This document shows positions 25,546 through 35,133 of a stretch of DNA of 64,000 bases, in pieces (the first letter of the stretch is position 1; each line of letters begins with the position of its first letter). Source of the DNA: Labilibacter sediminis (GTDB lineage Bacteria; Bacteroidota; Bacteroidia; Bacteroidales; Marinilabiliaceae); the NCBI RefSeq assembly GCF_005877885.1, contig NZ_VCHY01000003.1:248001-312000 (forward strand), written 5' to 3'. A program made the translations under genes and the position numbers. Under the pieces are notes generated by a model. The model was not told the DNA's origin. It ran no database searches and saw nothing but the letters and a program-made list of their open reading frames with translations.

Positions 25546-27258
25546 ATGCAAATATTCAACAAAAATAGCCGATTAAAATGGATTAGCGGGTCATTGATAA
25601 TACTAGTATTATCCGTGGGCTTAGTTGGCTTTAATAACGATGATAAAAGAAACTTTTCCATCGTTAAAAACCTCGATATTTTTTATACCCTTTTCAGGGA
25701 ACTAAACAGCTACTATGTTGATGAAACCAACCCTGAAAAACTGATTAAAACAGGTATTGATGAAATGCTTGAATCCCTGGATCCTTACACTACATTTATT
25801 CCTGAGGATGATATGGAGGATTTTAAGTTCATGACTACAGGAGAGTACGGAGGCATGGGTTCTTTAATTTCGCGTAGTGGAGACTATGTTGTGATTGCTG
25901 AGCCTTACGAAGGTTTTCCTGCACAACTGGCAGGGCTAAAAGCAGGCGATAAACTTCTGGAAGTTAACGAAGTAAATGTGGTAGGTAAAAAAACCTCCGA
26001 AGTGAGTGACTTACTGAAAGGGCCAGCCAACACACCGTTAAAACTTAAAATTGATCGTCCGGGCGAAGATAAACCTTTAACTATTGAATTAATTCGCAAA
26101 AAGATATCTATCAACCCTGTTCCTTACTACGGAATGGTTTCGGAAAATACCGGAATTATCATCTTAAATAACTTTACCCAAAACTGCTCCAAAGAAGTAG
26201 CAAAAGCCTTAAAAGATTTAAAAGAAAACCAGGGTGCCGAAAGTGTTATTCTTGACCTGAGAGGTAATCCTGGAGGACTTTTAGATGACGCGGTAAAAAT
26301 TGTAAACTTATTTGTTGACAAAGGCAGCGAAGTGGTATCCACTCGTGGTAAAGTAAAACAATGGGACAAGGTGTACAGAGCTACTTCAGAACCTATGGAT
26401 ACGATTATTCCTATTGCGGTTTTAATCAACCGTGGTTCGGCATCTGCCTCCGAAATTGTATCAGGTGGTTTGCAAGATTTAGATAGAGGCGTTATTATCG
26501 GACAACGCTCCTTTGGTAAGGGATTGGTTCAAACAACCCGAAATCTTTCGTATAACACCAAATTAAAGGTAACTACAGCCAAGTATTACACACCAAGCGG
26601 ACGTTGTATTCAGGCAGTAGATTATAGCCATCGAAACGAAGATGGTAGTGTTGGTTTAGTGCCTGACAGCTTAATATCTGAATTTAAAACCATTGGTGGA
26701 AGATCTGTATTTGACGGAGGGGGTGTTTCTCCGGATATTACCATTGACAGAAAGAAATACGGCAACATTTCATTTGCATTAGTAGCACAATCTATGTTTT
26801 TCGATTTTGCCACTGATTTTGTTATCAAGAACGAAGAAATCACTGAACCTTCTGAGTTTAAAATCACAGATGAGATATTTAATGAATTTAAGGCATTTGT
26901 TGCAGCCAAAGAAGATTTTAAATATGAATCTGCAACTCAGGATGCACTGAAGAAACTGAAGGAAACAGCGCAAAAAGAAGAATATTACGAAAAATCAAAA
27001 GCTGAATTTGAAGAGCTTGAAAACCTCTTAAAACTGGATGTAAACAAAGACATGGATATCTTCCGCAAGGAAATTTCTGAGCTTTTGGGTAGTGAAATAG
27101 TAAAACGCTATTATTACCAAAAAGGAGCCATCAAATTTGCTTTACAAGATGACGATGAGCTAGCCAGAGCCGTTAAAGTTTTAAACGATCCTGCCGAATA
27201 CAACGGTATTTTAAACGGAACCGTGCTTAGTCATGCCGGCGATAAGAGAAAGAAATAA
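25546..27258 (+). CDS. S41-family C-terminal processing peptidase
   Basis: A 570-aa CtpA-type serine protease. An N-terminal hydrophobic segment (13-29) anchors or exports it to the periplasm. A PDZ domain lies at about 95-185 (YGGMGSLI, PAQLAGLKAGDKLLEVN). The tail-specific protease core follows, with the nucleophile Ser300 in GSASASE and the general-base Lys325 in FGKG. The C-terminal ~150 residues are a helical region common in Bacteroidota CtpA. These enzymes cleave unstructured C-termini of envelope proteins. It follows cysH by 42 bases and may be co-transcribed with it, although the functions are unrelated. A perfect terminator hairpin lies downstream. Confidence 0.92.
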   Translation: MQIFNKNSRLKWISGSLIILVLSVGLVGFNNDDKRNFSIVKNLDIFYTLFRELNSYYVDETNPEKLIKTGIDEMLESLDPYTTFIPEDDMEDFKFMTTGEYGGMGSLISRSGDYVVIAEPYEGFPAQLAGLKAGDKLLEVNEVNVVGKKTSEVSDLLKGPANTPLKLKIDRPGEDKPLTIELIRKKISINPVPYYGMVSENTGIIILNNFTQNCSKEVAKALKDLKENQGAESVILDLRGNPGGLLDDAVKIVNLFVDKGSEVVSTRGKVKQWDKVYRATSEPMDTIIPIAVLINRGSASASEIVSGGLQDLDRGVIIGQRSFGKGLVQTTRNLSYNTKLKVTTAKYYTPSGRCIQAVDYSHRNEDGSVGLVPDSLISEFKTIGGRSVFDGGGVSPDITIDRKKYGNISFALVAQSMFFDFATDFVIKNEEITEPSEFKITDEIFNEFKAFVAAKEDFKYESATQDALKKLKETAQKEEYYEKSKAEFEELENLLKLDVNKDMDIFRKEISELLGSEIVKRYYYQKGAIKFALQDDDELARAVKVLNDPAEYNGILNGTVLSHAGDKRKK

Positions 27259-27277
27259 TTAAGGATTACTCCTGACA

Positions 27278-27316
27278 TAAAAATGGGCCTTTTCAATTGA
27301 GATGGCCCATTTTTAT
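27278..27316 (+). terminator. Terminator of the ctpA-type gene
   Basis: TAAAAATGGGCC (27278-27289) pairs perfectly with GGCCCATTTTTA (27304-27315), a 12-bp stem with a 14-base loop. A-rich and T-rich flanks make it usable in both directions, including for the convergent AraC gene. Confidence 0.85.
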
Positions 27317-27451
27317 ATCAACACAAAACCCACCTTATCATTCCACCGAAGGTTCACGAAGAATAATACTTTTAAAACCTTAGTGTTACTTTGAGAATGT
27401 GCTTTTATTTACTCGGTTCATAATCAAAATTGTAAAACTAAACTGAAGGTT

Positions 27452-28435
27452 TTAAACTGCAACCACATCACTTGGGTTAATCCCTTTTACCTTTTTAAAC
27501 ATTTCTGAAAATTTAGACAGGTTGGTATATCCTAAATCGTATCCGACTTCCATTACCGAGTAGTTGCCTGTTTTTAAGCGCCTGTAAGCTTCATCAATGC
27601 GTGTATGGGTATAAAACTTATATATCGTAGTATTAAATAAGCTTTTAAAATCACGGTTTAGTTTAGACACACTAATAGCAAATTCTTCGGCTAAATCCTC
27701 CAATTTAATGGTATCCGTAATAGCAGACATTATTCTATCCTTCACTTGCATCATTCTGCGGTAATCATCAATATGTAAGCCATTCAAGTCATCATCCTCC
27801 ATTTTTTCAATAACCTTTAAAACAATTGCAAATGCCTCTGTAGCACGTGCTCTCATAATGGTATTAGCCCCAAAGCCACCTTTACGAAAAAATAAGATAT
27901 CATCCACCAGCTTATTCACCTCGGCAGTTGTTGGCAAATGATAGGCAAGCCCTTCGTTACCATCAAACATTTTATTAAGCATTGGTAATGCCTCTGGTAT
28001 TAATTCTTTTAGGGCTTCCTTTTTAAATTTAAAACTAACTGCCTTATAAGGAGTGTCTGCAGGAAAATCAGCTTGAAGCGGAAACATCCCATTGTGAAAA
28101 AAAATTCCTTTTGCAGTATCAGCCTCCATATGTTCTAAATGTTGCCCGTACGATTGTGTAAACTCGCCGGTGTGTATGATTACAAGATGTAAAAAATCAG
28201 GGTTTTCATCCGGTATACGAATCATTTTTAGAGGCTCATGATGCAATGCTTCGATAAAAGATACCTCCATATTATCCAGTAAAGAAATATAAGAACCATG
28301 AATAGCTGTTTTCCCTTGTTCAATAATGTATGAATCGGCACTTAATGTTCCACCAAAATACCGATGCAATGCCTCCATATAGTTCACAAATGAACCTTCT
28401 TTAAATTCTAATACAACACCTTGTTTATTTTCCAT
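27452..28435 (-). CDS. AraC-family transcriptional regulator, candidate activator of the adjacent envelope locus
   Basis: A 327-aa AraC/XylS regulator. The C-terminal ~95 residues hold two helix-turn-helix units: LEDLAEEFAISVSKLNRDFK and the signature YSVMEVGYDLGYTNLSKFSE followed by FKKVKGINPSD. The N-terminal ~200 residues are a probable cupin-like effector domain (SFIEALHHEP, IIHTGEFTQSYGQHLEHME). I chose ATG 28435 (MENKQGVV) because the upstream in-frame ATG at 28471 adds a hydrophobic stretch that is not typical. It is divergent from the serine hydrolase at 28638; the 202-bp spacer holds the first of the repeated direct-repeat motifs. It is the only regulator in this locus, which makes it the best candidate to bind them. 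The inducer is unknown. Confidence 0.88.
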   Translation of the reverse strand: MENKQGVVLEFKEGSFVNYMEALHRYFGGTLSADSYIIEQGKTAIHGSYISLLDNMEVSFIEALHHEPLKMIRIPDENPDFLHLVIIHTGEFTQSYGQHLEHMEADTAKGIFFHNGMFPLQADFPADTPYKAVSFKFKKEALKELIPEALPMLNKMFDGNEGLAYHLPTTAEVNKLVDDILFFRKGGFGANTIMRARATEAFAIVLKVIEKMEDDDLNGLHIDDYRRMMQVKDRIMSAITDTIKLEDLAEEFAISVSKLNRDFKSLFNTTIYKFYTHTRIDEAYRRLKTGNYSVMEVGYDLGYTNLSKFSEMFKKVKGINPSDVVAV

Positions 28436-28542
28436 ATCAGATATATATAATATCAAAAATAGTACTAACAAACAGAAGTAACAAATACACTCAACAGGGT
28501 TGTTATTATACCCTAAGAGCAGTTTTTATGCGGTTTGAAAAG

Positions 28543-28601
28543 ATTGGAGTAGTGCTTGAAAGCTAAGGAGCATATTACTGCTGATAATCAAGCTAGTTTT
28601 G
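28543..28601 (+). promoter_or_regulatory. AraC-type direct-repeat site 1 and -7 box
   Basis: TTGGAGTAGTGCTTGA starts at 28544, and the second half-site GGAGCATA at 28567. The two GG steps (28546, 28567) are 21 bp apart with TTGA between them. An exact -7 box TAGTTTTG is at 28594-28601, 27 bp after the second GG. It serves the serine hydrolase at 28638. Confidence 0.6.
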
Positions 28602-28637
28602 TCATAAAGAAATTAAACAATTAAAAACAATTTTATT

Positions 28638-29924
28638 ATGAAACTAGGGAAATACATATTAATAGCAGGTGTAGTTTTTACAATAACGCAATCAGTTATG
28701 GCACAACAATCACCAAGCGCAGAAGAGTATGGTTTAATGAAAGGTTTTCCGGCTGCAGAAGACAAAAGAGTGGATGCAACCAACTGGACCATGTATCCTT
28801 TTAACAGATGGGGATTTCAAAATGTGCAACGTTTTCATTCTACAGGTGCAATCTGCAACGGCTACAGCGAAACCATACCTCTTGAGCGTAACATGCAAAA
28901 TCTGGACAATTTAAAAGTAGGTTTAGAAGGAGATCAACAGTTTGAACTACGTGAATTACTAGAAAATTACAATACTGATGGTTTAGTAGTTGTACACAAA
29001 GGTGAATTGGTGTACGAACGTTTATGGAATGACATGACACCTACTACGGCGCACTGGATGGCATCTACCTCTAAATCGGTTATAGGTACCGTTGCGGCTA
29101 TTCTTGTTGACAGAGGTGTTTTAGATGAAAATGTTGTAGTAAAGGATATTATTCCTGAACTATCTAAGAGCGGTTTTGGGAAAGCAACTGTACGCGAATT
29201 ATTAGATATGTCGGTTGGTACTGCCTGGGATGAAAGCATGAGTGAGTTGATGAACGAGCAATCATTTGCACGTCAGTACGGTGCTGCGGCCAACTCATGG
29301 CAAATAAAAGGATACAATGGTGGTGGGGTAATGGACTTTTTGCCACAAGTAAAACAAGGTCGCAAACATGGTGAATCATTTTTATATAATTCACCGGCAG
29401 TTGATGTTATGGGGTGGGTTCTTAACCGTGTTACCGGTAAAACTCTTGAGCAAAATGTTACCGATGAGTTATGGCAACATTTTGGTGCTGAAGGGCAAAG
29501 CTACTATTTATTAGATGGAGCAGGTATTGCCTGGCCAACCGGAGGTTTTAATTCAGGACTATATGACTTAGCTAAGTTTGGCCTACTAATGCAACAAGAA
29601 GGTATGATTAATGGGAAACGTGTATTTCCATCTACTGTAGCAACAGACATATATAAAAATGGTAATAAAGAAGAATTTGCAAAAGGTTCTCATGCCGATT
29701 TATATACCAATGGATCGTACAGAAATTACTGGTGGGTATTTGGTAACGACGACAACGCTTACCAGGCTAAAGGTATCTATGGTCAATATATTTATATCAA
29801 TCCTGCTAAAGAAACTGTTATCGTGCGTTTTGCATCGGAAAAAGTAAGTGCCGACCGTGAGCGTATGCGTAGAGTGGAGAATGCATTTCAGCAGATATCA
29901 GACTACTTATACAATAAAGAATAA
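28638..29924 (+). CDS. Exported serine hydrolase (beta-lactamase / 6-aminohexanoate-dimer hydrolase family)
   Basis: A 428-aa class C beta-lactamase-fold protein. The signal peptide (1-22) ends VMAQ. The nucleophile motif is S143-T-S-K146; YNSPAVD near 250 supplies the second-motif tyrosine. The domain pattern (VVVHKGELVYERLW, DMSVGTAWDE, GWVLNRVTGK, WPTGGFNSGLYDLAKFG) is close to NylB-like hydrolases and esterases rather than true beta-lactamases. It would act in the periplasm or outside the cell on an amide or ester. It is the first gene behind site 1 and is followed after 39 bases by a barrel protein, probably in the same transcript. A second, diverged hydrolase is at 32484. Substrate unknown. 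Confidence 0.85.
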   Translation: MKLGKYILIAGVVFTITQSVMAQQSPSAEEYGLMKGFPAAEDKRVDATNWTMYPFNRWGFQNVQRFHSTGAICNGYSETIPLERNMQNLDNLKVGLEGDQQFELRELLENYNTDGLVVVHKGELVYERLWNDMTPTTAHWMASTSKSVIGTVAAILVDRGVLDENVVVKDIIPELSKSGFGKATVRELLDMSVGTAWDESMSELMNEQSFARQYGAAANSWQIKGYNGGGVMDFLPQVKQGRKHGESFLYNSPAVDVMGWVLNRVTGKTLEQNVTDELWQHFGAEGQSYYLLDGAGIAWPTGGFNSGLYDLAKFGLLMQQEGMINGKRVFPSTVATDIYKNGNKEEFAKGSHADLYTNGSYRNYWWVFGNDDNAYQAKGIYGQYIYINPAKETVIVRFASEKVSADRERMRRVENAFQQISDYLYNKE

Positions 29925-29963
29925 AGTATCACAGAAACTTTTAACAAGGTTAAACGAAATATC

Positions 29964-30791
29964 ATGAAGCAGTTATTTATATTAATTGTATTAGTGTTAG
30001 GTATAACATTTATTACTAAAGCACAACACGAAAATTCGTTAGTTAATGACAACGATATTATTGAAGAAAATAACCAGTTAGATTGGGATATGAGTTTAAC
30101 CATGAAGTCTCAAAATATATTCAGAGGGTTATTGCCCTCTGAATCTCCTGCCATGGCAACACAAGTAGGGGTAATTTATAAAGATTGGGTATTTGGCATG
30201 TATGGCGGTGTTGGTTTAAATGGTGTATACCAGGAAACTGATTTTATAATAGCATACCGTAAGCCTCGATATAATATTCGACTTGATTACTATTACAACT
30301 TTACACAAGGTATAACAGATATACCCGATCCGAGCGGGATATTTGATTTTAACAAGCAAACAACCCGGGGATTACTGGATTTAATGGTGAATATTCAATT
30401 GGATGAAAAGGGACATTGGAATTTGAAAACATCTACCCTGCTGTTTGGTCGCGATAATGAGCTGGAATATCTTCAGCAAGGCAACGAAACAATTACCAGA
30501 CGAGGAGCTCAACGTTACTCTCAATACCTGGCTTTAGAATATAACTGGTATTGGGGCGAGAATAAAATTAAAGCTCATGCAGGAGGGGCATTTAGTTTAA
30601 ATGATCCTTCGGGGCAACATTTTTACGGAAAGCATGCCGGTTTCAATGATATTGGAATTGCTTTTACAAGAAATATTAAACTCAACAACGAAGTTAAACT
30701 GCCCATAAAAGTTGCTACTGTATTTAATCCCTTAGCCGGAAGGAGCTATGTGAATTTTTCGATAGATCTTATTCCGTTATGCACATTATAA
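29964..30791 (+). CDS. Outer-membrane beta-barrel protein, hypothetical
   Basis: A 275-aa protein with a signal peptide (1-20, ending TKAQ). The rest alternates aromatic and polar residues in short strands (MYGGVGLNGVYQETDFIIAY, IRLDYYYNF, YLALEYNWYWGENKIKAHAGG), typical of a 10-12-strand outer-membrane barrel, and it ends near a terminal strand VNFSIDLIPL. I do not recognise a family. It is 39 bases after the serine hydrolase and likely co-transcribed with it. Confidence 0.7.
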   Translation: MKQLFILIVLVLGITFITKAQHENSLVNDNDIIEENNQLDWDMSLTMKSQNIFRGLLPSESPAMATQVGVIYKDWVFGMYGGVGLNGVYQETDFIIAYRKPRYNIRLDYYYNFTQGITDIPDPSGIFDFNKQTTRGLLDLMVNIQLDEKGHWNLKTSTLLFGRDNELEYLQQGNETITRRGAQRYSQYLALEYNWYWGENKIKAHAGGAFSLNDPSGQHFYGKHAGFNDIGIAFTRNIKLNNEVKLPIKVATVFNPLAGRSYVNFSIDLIPLCTL

Positions 30792-30848
30792 ATCAAAGTA
30801 AATATACACCTCATTCAATTCTATTGATAATAGCCTCATGTTGACTAT

Positions 30849-30907
30849 TGTGGGCTTATCGTTGACCTTTTTAGGATACAGTTTTTCTGTGCTTTCATCC
30901 ATTTTTA
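30849..30907 (+). promoter_or_regulatory. AraC-type direct-repeat site 5
   Basis: GGGCTTATCGTTGA (GG at 30852, TTGA core at 30862) then AGGATACA (GG at 30874), 22 bp apart. A weak -7-like CATTTTTA is at 30900-30907, 26 bp after the second GG. It precedes the Omp85-type gene by 98 bases. Confidence 0.45.
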
Positions 30908-30949
30908 CATCCTAAATAACAAGATTATTAACACTTAAAATTTAAAGAT

Positions 30950-32230
30950 ATGAAAACGATTAAGTTAGCATTTCTAGCAGCTTTAATAAGCTCTGTTTTA
31001 ATGGCGGGAGCCCAATCACCCCCCATACAAAACAATCAGGAAATTACGGAAGAAATTAAAAAAGAACAGGAACAACAGGAGGCTAATCAGGAAACTTCAA
31101 ATATTGAAGTTGGTAAACTATACTTTGCTCCTATTCCGGCTTTAGCTTCGAACCCGGCTTTCGGTTTTGTATATGGGGTTGCAGCGTCGGGTAGTATGTT
31201 TTTGGGCGACCCGACAACCACAAAAATGTCAAACGCCCTGGCAACAGCTACTTATACCACAAAAAATCAGCTGATGCTTGTTGTTCGTGGTAATATTTAT
31301 ACTAACGAAAATAAGTGGATGCTGCAGAGTGATTATCGCTTTTTTGATTCGTCACAACCTACTTATGGTTTAGGTACAGGTGCTGACGGGAATACGCTAA
31401 TGCCTGGTGCAAGTCCGTTTGATGAGAAGGATTTATATGAAGGAGAAGGAATGGAATTTAACTTTTACAGGGCACATCAAACCGCACTTAAACAAATAAA
31501 ACCATCGTTATACATTGGAGGGGGCGTTCATTTTGATCGTTTTGCCAATATTGACGATAACTTACTGGATATTGAAAACGGTATGTATACCAACCATTAC
31601 ACCTACAGTATGAAGCATGGTTTTGATCCTACAGGATATAGCCTGGTAGGCGTATCAGCATCAGCATTATATGATACTCGAGATAATATGGCTAATCCAT
31701 ACTCTGGTCGCTTTGCAAATGTATCGTATAAGTATAATGCAGAGGCTTTAGGTAGCGATCAAGGCTCATCAACACTATGGATGGAATACAGGGATTATTT
31801 TGGGGTAAATAAAGATGTACCTCGTAACGTGATAGCTTTTTGGACTTATGCCAATATCACCACACATGGTAATTTACCTTACATGGCTTTACCTGCAACA
31901 GCATGGGATCAAATGGGACGTTCAGGCAGAGGTTTTTCGCAAGGTCGTTGGAGAGGTGATGATATTTTTTATGCCGAAATGGAATATCGTTTTAGACTAC
32001 CTGTTTTGGCTAAAAACCCTGATTTATTTGGGGGTGTTGTTTTTGCCAATACAACTTCGGCTTCTGCCAGAGATGCTAATGTAGATTTATTTAACAACTG
32101 GTCAACTGCAGTGGGCGTTGGTTTACGTATACAAATTCAAAAACAAACGCGCACCAACTTAGGTATTGACTATGCCTGGGGTATGAACGGTTCAAAAGGT
32201 TTATTCATTAATTTAACTGAGTACTTTTAA
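30950..32230 (+). CDS. Omp85-type (BamA C-terminal / surface antigen) outer-membrane barrel without POTRA domains
   Basis: A 426-aa exported protein. The signal peptide (1-22) ends MAGAQ, then an acidic Gln/Glu-rich linker (to about 55). The remainder is the 16-strand surface-antigen barrel (Bac_surface_Ag), marked by YDTRDNMANPYSGRFANVSY near 250 and GRSGRGFSQGRWRGDD near 325, which corresponds to the GGxxxVRG-like loop-6 region. It lacks POTRA repeats, so it is not a BamA or TamA, but one of the short Omp85 barrels common in Bacteroidota whose function is unclear. Its own motif copy lies 98 bases upstream. Confidence 0.83.
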   Translation: MKTIKLAFLAALISSVLMAGAQSPPIQNNQEITEEIKKEQEQQEANQETSNIEVGKLYFAPIPALASNPAFGFVYGVAASGSMFLGDPTTTKMSNALATATYTTKNQLMLVVRGNIYTNENKWMLQSDYRFFDSSQPTYGLGTGADGNTLMPGASPFDEKDLYEGEGMEFNFYRAHQTALKQIKPSLYIGGGVHFDRFANIDDNLLDIENGMYTNHYTYSMKHGFDPTGYSLVGVSASALYDTRDNMANPYSGRFANVSYKYNAEALGSDQGSSTLWMEYRDYFGVNKDVPRNVIAFWTYANITTHGNLPYMALPATAWDQMGRSGRGFSQGRWRGDDIFYAEMEYRFRLPVLAKNPDLFGGVVFANTTSASARDANVDLFNNWSTAVGVGLRIQIQKQTRTNLGIDYAWGMNGSKGLFINLTEYF

Positions 32231-32384
32231 GTCAAGTGCTTGATAAAAAACCTAGTTTACCTGCATAGATTATAATAAATAGATCCCGTTTTATCTTTAT
32301 TTCGAATAACTGATATTTTCGGCTTAAAAGAATCAGCATTAAGTACTTTTTTATCAAAGATTCTCATTATTCTTGATTGAAGAT

Positions 32385-32442
32385 ATTGGAGTGAAGCTTG
32401 AAAATATTGGAGCAAAAAAAAATCTTAATTAATTGATCTTTG
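32385..32442 (+). promoter_or_regulatory. AraC-type direct-repeat site 2 and -7 box
   Basis: TATTGGAGTGAAGCTTGAAA then TATTGGAGCA. GG steps at 32388 and 32409 are 21 bp apart; both half-sites contain ATTGGAG. The -7-like GATCTTTG is at 32435-32442, 26 bp after the second GG. It precedes the lipoprotein hydrolase at 32484. Confidence 0.6.
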
Positions 32443-32483
32443 AACTGTATTTAAGAGTTCCTACATAATTAAAAATAAATAGT

Positions 32484-33833
32484 ATGAAAAAGATAAAAAC
32501 AATTAAACGATTAGTTGCAGTCACTTTGGGGCTGGGAGTTTTGCTTTCTTGTGTAAATGTTACAGAAAACAAAGAAAAGCAAGTTGTAAGTGAACAAATC
32601 TCTGTTGTAAGGGAGTATAATAATCCTGTTTTTAATGCTTTTACTGCAGATGAAGCTCAGAGTTTTATGAATGCTTTTGTATTAACTGATGCACTTATGC
32701 CAGGACGGGCGGCGGCGTGGTTTGGGATTAATGGTTCTCAAGTATTCCCTACCGAGATTGTCCCTAATCGTCAACAGGCAAAAATGATGAGTTCAAATAT
32801 CATTCCTCAAATTGGCGAAGTAACCGCAACTACTAAATTTGGCGAAATGAAATTGGATGAATTCTTAAACCATGCAGGGAGTAATGCTCGAGGTTTTGTT
32901 GTAGTTCATAAAGGAAAAATCGTATATGAACAATATTTGGGAATGTTAGAAAGCGATCCTCATGTTACTGCTTCTGCTGCTAAAGTATTTGCATCACTCT
33001 TAGTTGAAGTACTAATTGAAGAAGGACAAATAGATGAGCAAAAAACAATTGGTGATTATATCCCTGAATTTGAGGGTACACATTGGGATCCAATAAAAGT
33101 TGTGGATGTTATGGATATGACAACCGGTTTAGATCCTATCGATGGCCCTGCTCATTTTGCAAATCCGGAAACTGTTTCTGCACGTTTGTTAAGGGCCGAA
33201 CTTGGTGAGCCTTATAATGGTGAAGTTGAAAAAATGATAGATGTATTAAAATTGGCCCAGCCTGTATGTGAACCAGGCAGTCAGTTTACATATTCATCTA
33301 CTGCAACACAAGTTTTAACTTTATTAGCTGAGGCGGTAAGTGGTCAAACATGGGCTGAGGCATTTGATCAACAAATCTGGTCAAAAACTGGCGCAGAAGG
33401 TTCATTACAGGTACACCTTTCTCCGGAAGGAACAGCATTAGCTCATGGTTTCTTATCTATAAGACTTCGTGATTTAGCAAGATTTGGAATGCTTTACACA
33501 CCAAGTTGGAAAGAGATTGCTTACGAACAAGTAGTAACACCTGAAATATTAGAGCGTACACGTGCACCTTATCGTGATGAGGAGTTTTATCGTGCAGGAC
33601 CATCAGGTCAGACTTTTATGGATAGATTAGGAGACAATACTGTTCGTACCGGAGGTCGCCAGTGGGATGCCATTTGGGCCGATGGTGACTTCTTTAAGAG
33701 TGGTTTAAATACGCAGGGAATTTATGTTTCTCCTGATAAAGACCTGGTTATTGCTTATTTTTCGTTGGAGCCAACTCAGCAGATTCAGAAATATTTGCGT
33801 CCATTGGTCAACTCCGGAATTTTTAACAACTAA
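32484..33833 (+). CDS. Serine hydrolase lipoprotein (beta-lactamase family)
   Basis: A 449-aa lipoprotein: lipobox VLLSC, lipidated Cys23. The class C beta-lactamase-fold domain starts around 120, with GFVVVHKGKIVYEQYLG, the nucleophile motif S164-A-A-K167, the Tyr of FTYSSTATQVL near 270, and FMDRLGDNTVRTGGRQ toward the C-terminus. It is a diverged paralogue of the hydrolase at 28638 (same motif order, similar GFVVVHKG and DMTTGLD blocks), but membrane-anchored rather than soluble. It has its own motif copy upstream. A strong terminator lies 180 bases downstream at 34015. Confidence 0.85.
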   Translation: MKKIKTIKRLVAVTLGLGVLLSCVNVTENKEKQVVSEQISVVREYNNPVFNAFTADEAQSFMNAFVLTDALMPGRAAAWFGINGSQVFPTEIVPNRQQAKMMSSNIIPQIGEVTATTKFGEMKLDEFLNHAGSNARGFVVVHKGKIVYEQYLGMLESDPHVTASAAKVFASLLVEVLIEEGQIDEQKTIGDYIPEFEGTHWDPIKVVDVMDMTTGLDPIDGPAHFANPETVSARLLRAELGEPYNGEVEKMIDVLKLAQPVCEPGSQFTYSSTATQVLTLLAEAVSGQTWAEAFDQQIWSKTGAEGSLQVHLSPEGTALAHGFLSIRLRDLARFGMLYTPSWKEIAYEQVVTPEILERTRAPYRDEEFYRAGPSGQTFMDRLGDNTVRTGGRQWDAIWADGDFFKSGLNTQGIYVSPDKDLVIAYFSLEPTQQIQKYLRPLVNSGIFNN

Positions 33834-34014
33834 GCGTACCTCCCTCCGGTAGGATGGATTTTTATAACGAAGACGGTCTAGTCTTAACCTTCTAAGAATT
33901 AAATCGAAGCGTTAATCATGAACGCCAAAAAAATATAATTAGGCTAAAAAGTAACTCAGGTTTTTAGGGGTTAGTTTATTCTGCCAACTAATATTTCAAT
34001 ATATTATGAATCCC

Positions 34015-34051
34015 ATCGGCTATCTGTATTAACAGGTAGCCGATTTTTTTT
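34015..34051 (+). terminator. Terminator after the lipoprotein hydrolase
   Basis: ATCGGCTATCTGT (34015-34027) and ACAGGTAGCCGAT (34032-34044) form a 13-bp stem with one G-U pair and a 4-base loop, then eight T. Between the hydrolase's stop (33833) and this hairpin I see no gene or repeat. Confidence 0.88.
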
Positions 34052-34073
34052 GCTACAGGTATTATTTTGACAG

Positions 34074-34133
34074 TTTAGGAGTACCGCTTGACTGATATAG
34101 GGCATCAATCAATTTTTTCTTACTGTAATTTAG
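34074..34133 (+). promoter_or_regulatory. AraC-type direct-repeat site 3b (distal) and -7-like box
   Basis: TTTAGGAGTACCGCTTGACT (GG at 34078), then AGGGCATC (GG at 34100), 22 bp apart. TAATTTAG at 34126-34133 lies 26 bp after the second GG, the same spacing as sites 1, 2 and 4. It would start a ~150-base leader for the gene at 34288. Confidence 0.5.
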
Positions 34134-34208
34134 CTGTCAGAATTAAATATACTTTGAGAATATCCTAATTCTAATTTAAATAAGCAAAAGGCTTATCATC
34201 ATTGAACA

Positions 34209-34251
34209 TTTTGGGAGTAAGCATGACCGATTAAGGTACATAGAGTCTTTG
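34209..34251 (+). promoter_or_regulatory. AraC-type direct-repeat site 3 (proximal)
   Basis: TTTTGGGAGTAAGCATGACC (GG at 34213) then AAGGTACATA (GG at 34235), 22 bp apart. The only -7-like sequence close by, AGTCTTTG at 34244-34251, is nearer than in the other sites, so this may be an auxiliary copy. Confidence 0.45.
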
Positions 34252-34287
34252 ATATATAATTTTTAACATCACAAAAGTCATACAAAG

Positions 34288-35007
34288 ATGAGAAATAAGA
34301 TATTACTAGTGATTATGTTTAACTCTGGTTTGGGCATATTTGCACAAGATGGAATCAATCTTTCACGTATGCATTCAAACCTGGAATTTTATCAATTCAA
34401 TGGAAACGAACATGCCATACATTCAGTTACAAATGGGCAATTAATGTTTGGGAAAAATGATTTTGTCAACATAGAAATTATAGGGGCCTACTACAATAAT
34501 GATGGACAAACCTATTATACTCCTGGCGATTTCAGTATTAGTTACCGTAAAGATTATTCAAGCAAAAATGATGGTAGATGGTTAGGCATATCGCCAAGTG
34601 TAAAGCTTATTATTCCAACAGGCGACCCCAAACATTCTGCCTTATTTGGTCATTGGATTTTAGAACCTGCCATTCAATATTCCTGGAAATTAAAAAATGA
34701 AAACTTTTTTATTAGTAACAGGTGGCGATATAACTTTCCTTTAGCCAATGCAGGTAATTGGGAAGAGCCTCCTATTTTTGTTCGTTTTGAGCCTCAAATT
34801 GGATATAACCATGAAAAATGGTCTACTTCTTTTACATTAGATAACAGGATGGTGTTTAATCAGAATGCTTTTGTGATTTTTGCCAGGTTAGATGCATCGT
34901 ACAAAATAAATGACAAAATAGGAATCAATGCGTTTTATACACGCAGAATAAGAAACACCAACTTATTTAATACCTATGCAGGTATAGGTTTGTACCTCAA
35001 TTTCTAG
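34288..35007 (+). CDS. Outer-membrane beta-barrel protein, hypothetical
   Basis: A 239-aa protein with a signal peptide (1-19, ending GIFAQ) and a run of amphipathic strands (FSISYRKDYSSKN, WLGISPSVKLIIPTGD, FISNRWRYNFPL, WSTSFTLDNRMVFN) ending in a C-terminal aromatic, YAGIGLYLNF. This fits a 10-12-strand outer-membrane barrel. The IIPTGDP segment recalls transporter-like barrels of the MetA-pathway phenol-degradation type, but I cannot assign it. Two copies of the repeated motif precede it. The gene at 35134 follows after 126 bases. Confidence 0.7.
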   Translation: MRNKILLVIMFNSGLGIFAQDGINLSRMHSNLEFYQFNGNEHAIHSVTNGQLMFGKNDFVNIEIIGAYYNNDGQTYYTPGDFSISYRKDYSSKNDGRWLGISPSVKLIIPTGDPKHSALFGHWILEPAIQYSWKLKNENFFISNRWRYNFPLANAGNWEEPPIFVRFEPQIGYNHEKWSTSFTLDNRMVFNQNAFVIFARLDASYKINDKIGINAFYTRRIRNTNLFNTYAGIGLYLNF

Positions 35008-35133
35008 TGTTAATATATAGGGTTTTCGATTAATATCATCAGATCACAACCTTCTCCTTGAGAAGGTGCAATTTTTAAGAATTTATTTTTCCACTCCTTT
35101 GAGAGTGGGTATTAATCCATAAAAAATACAATT

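Noticed and set aside
27861-27870. AGCACGTGCT in the AraC gene as a further parS site
   Set aside because: Only CACGTG is shared; the flanking TTCC/GGAA needed for parS is missing.
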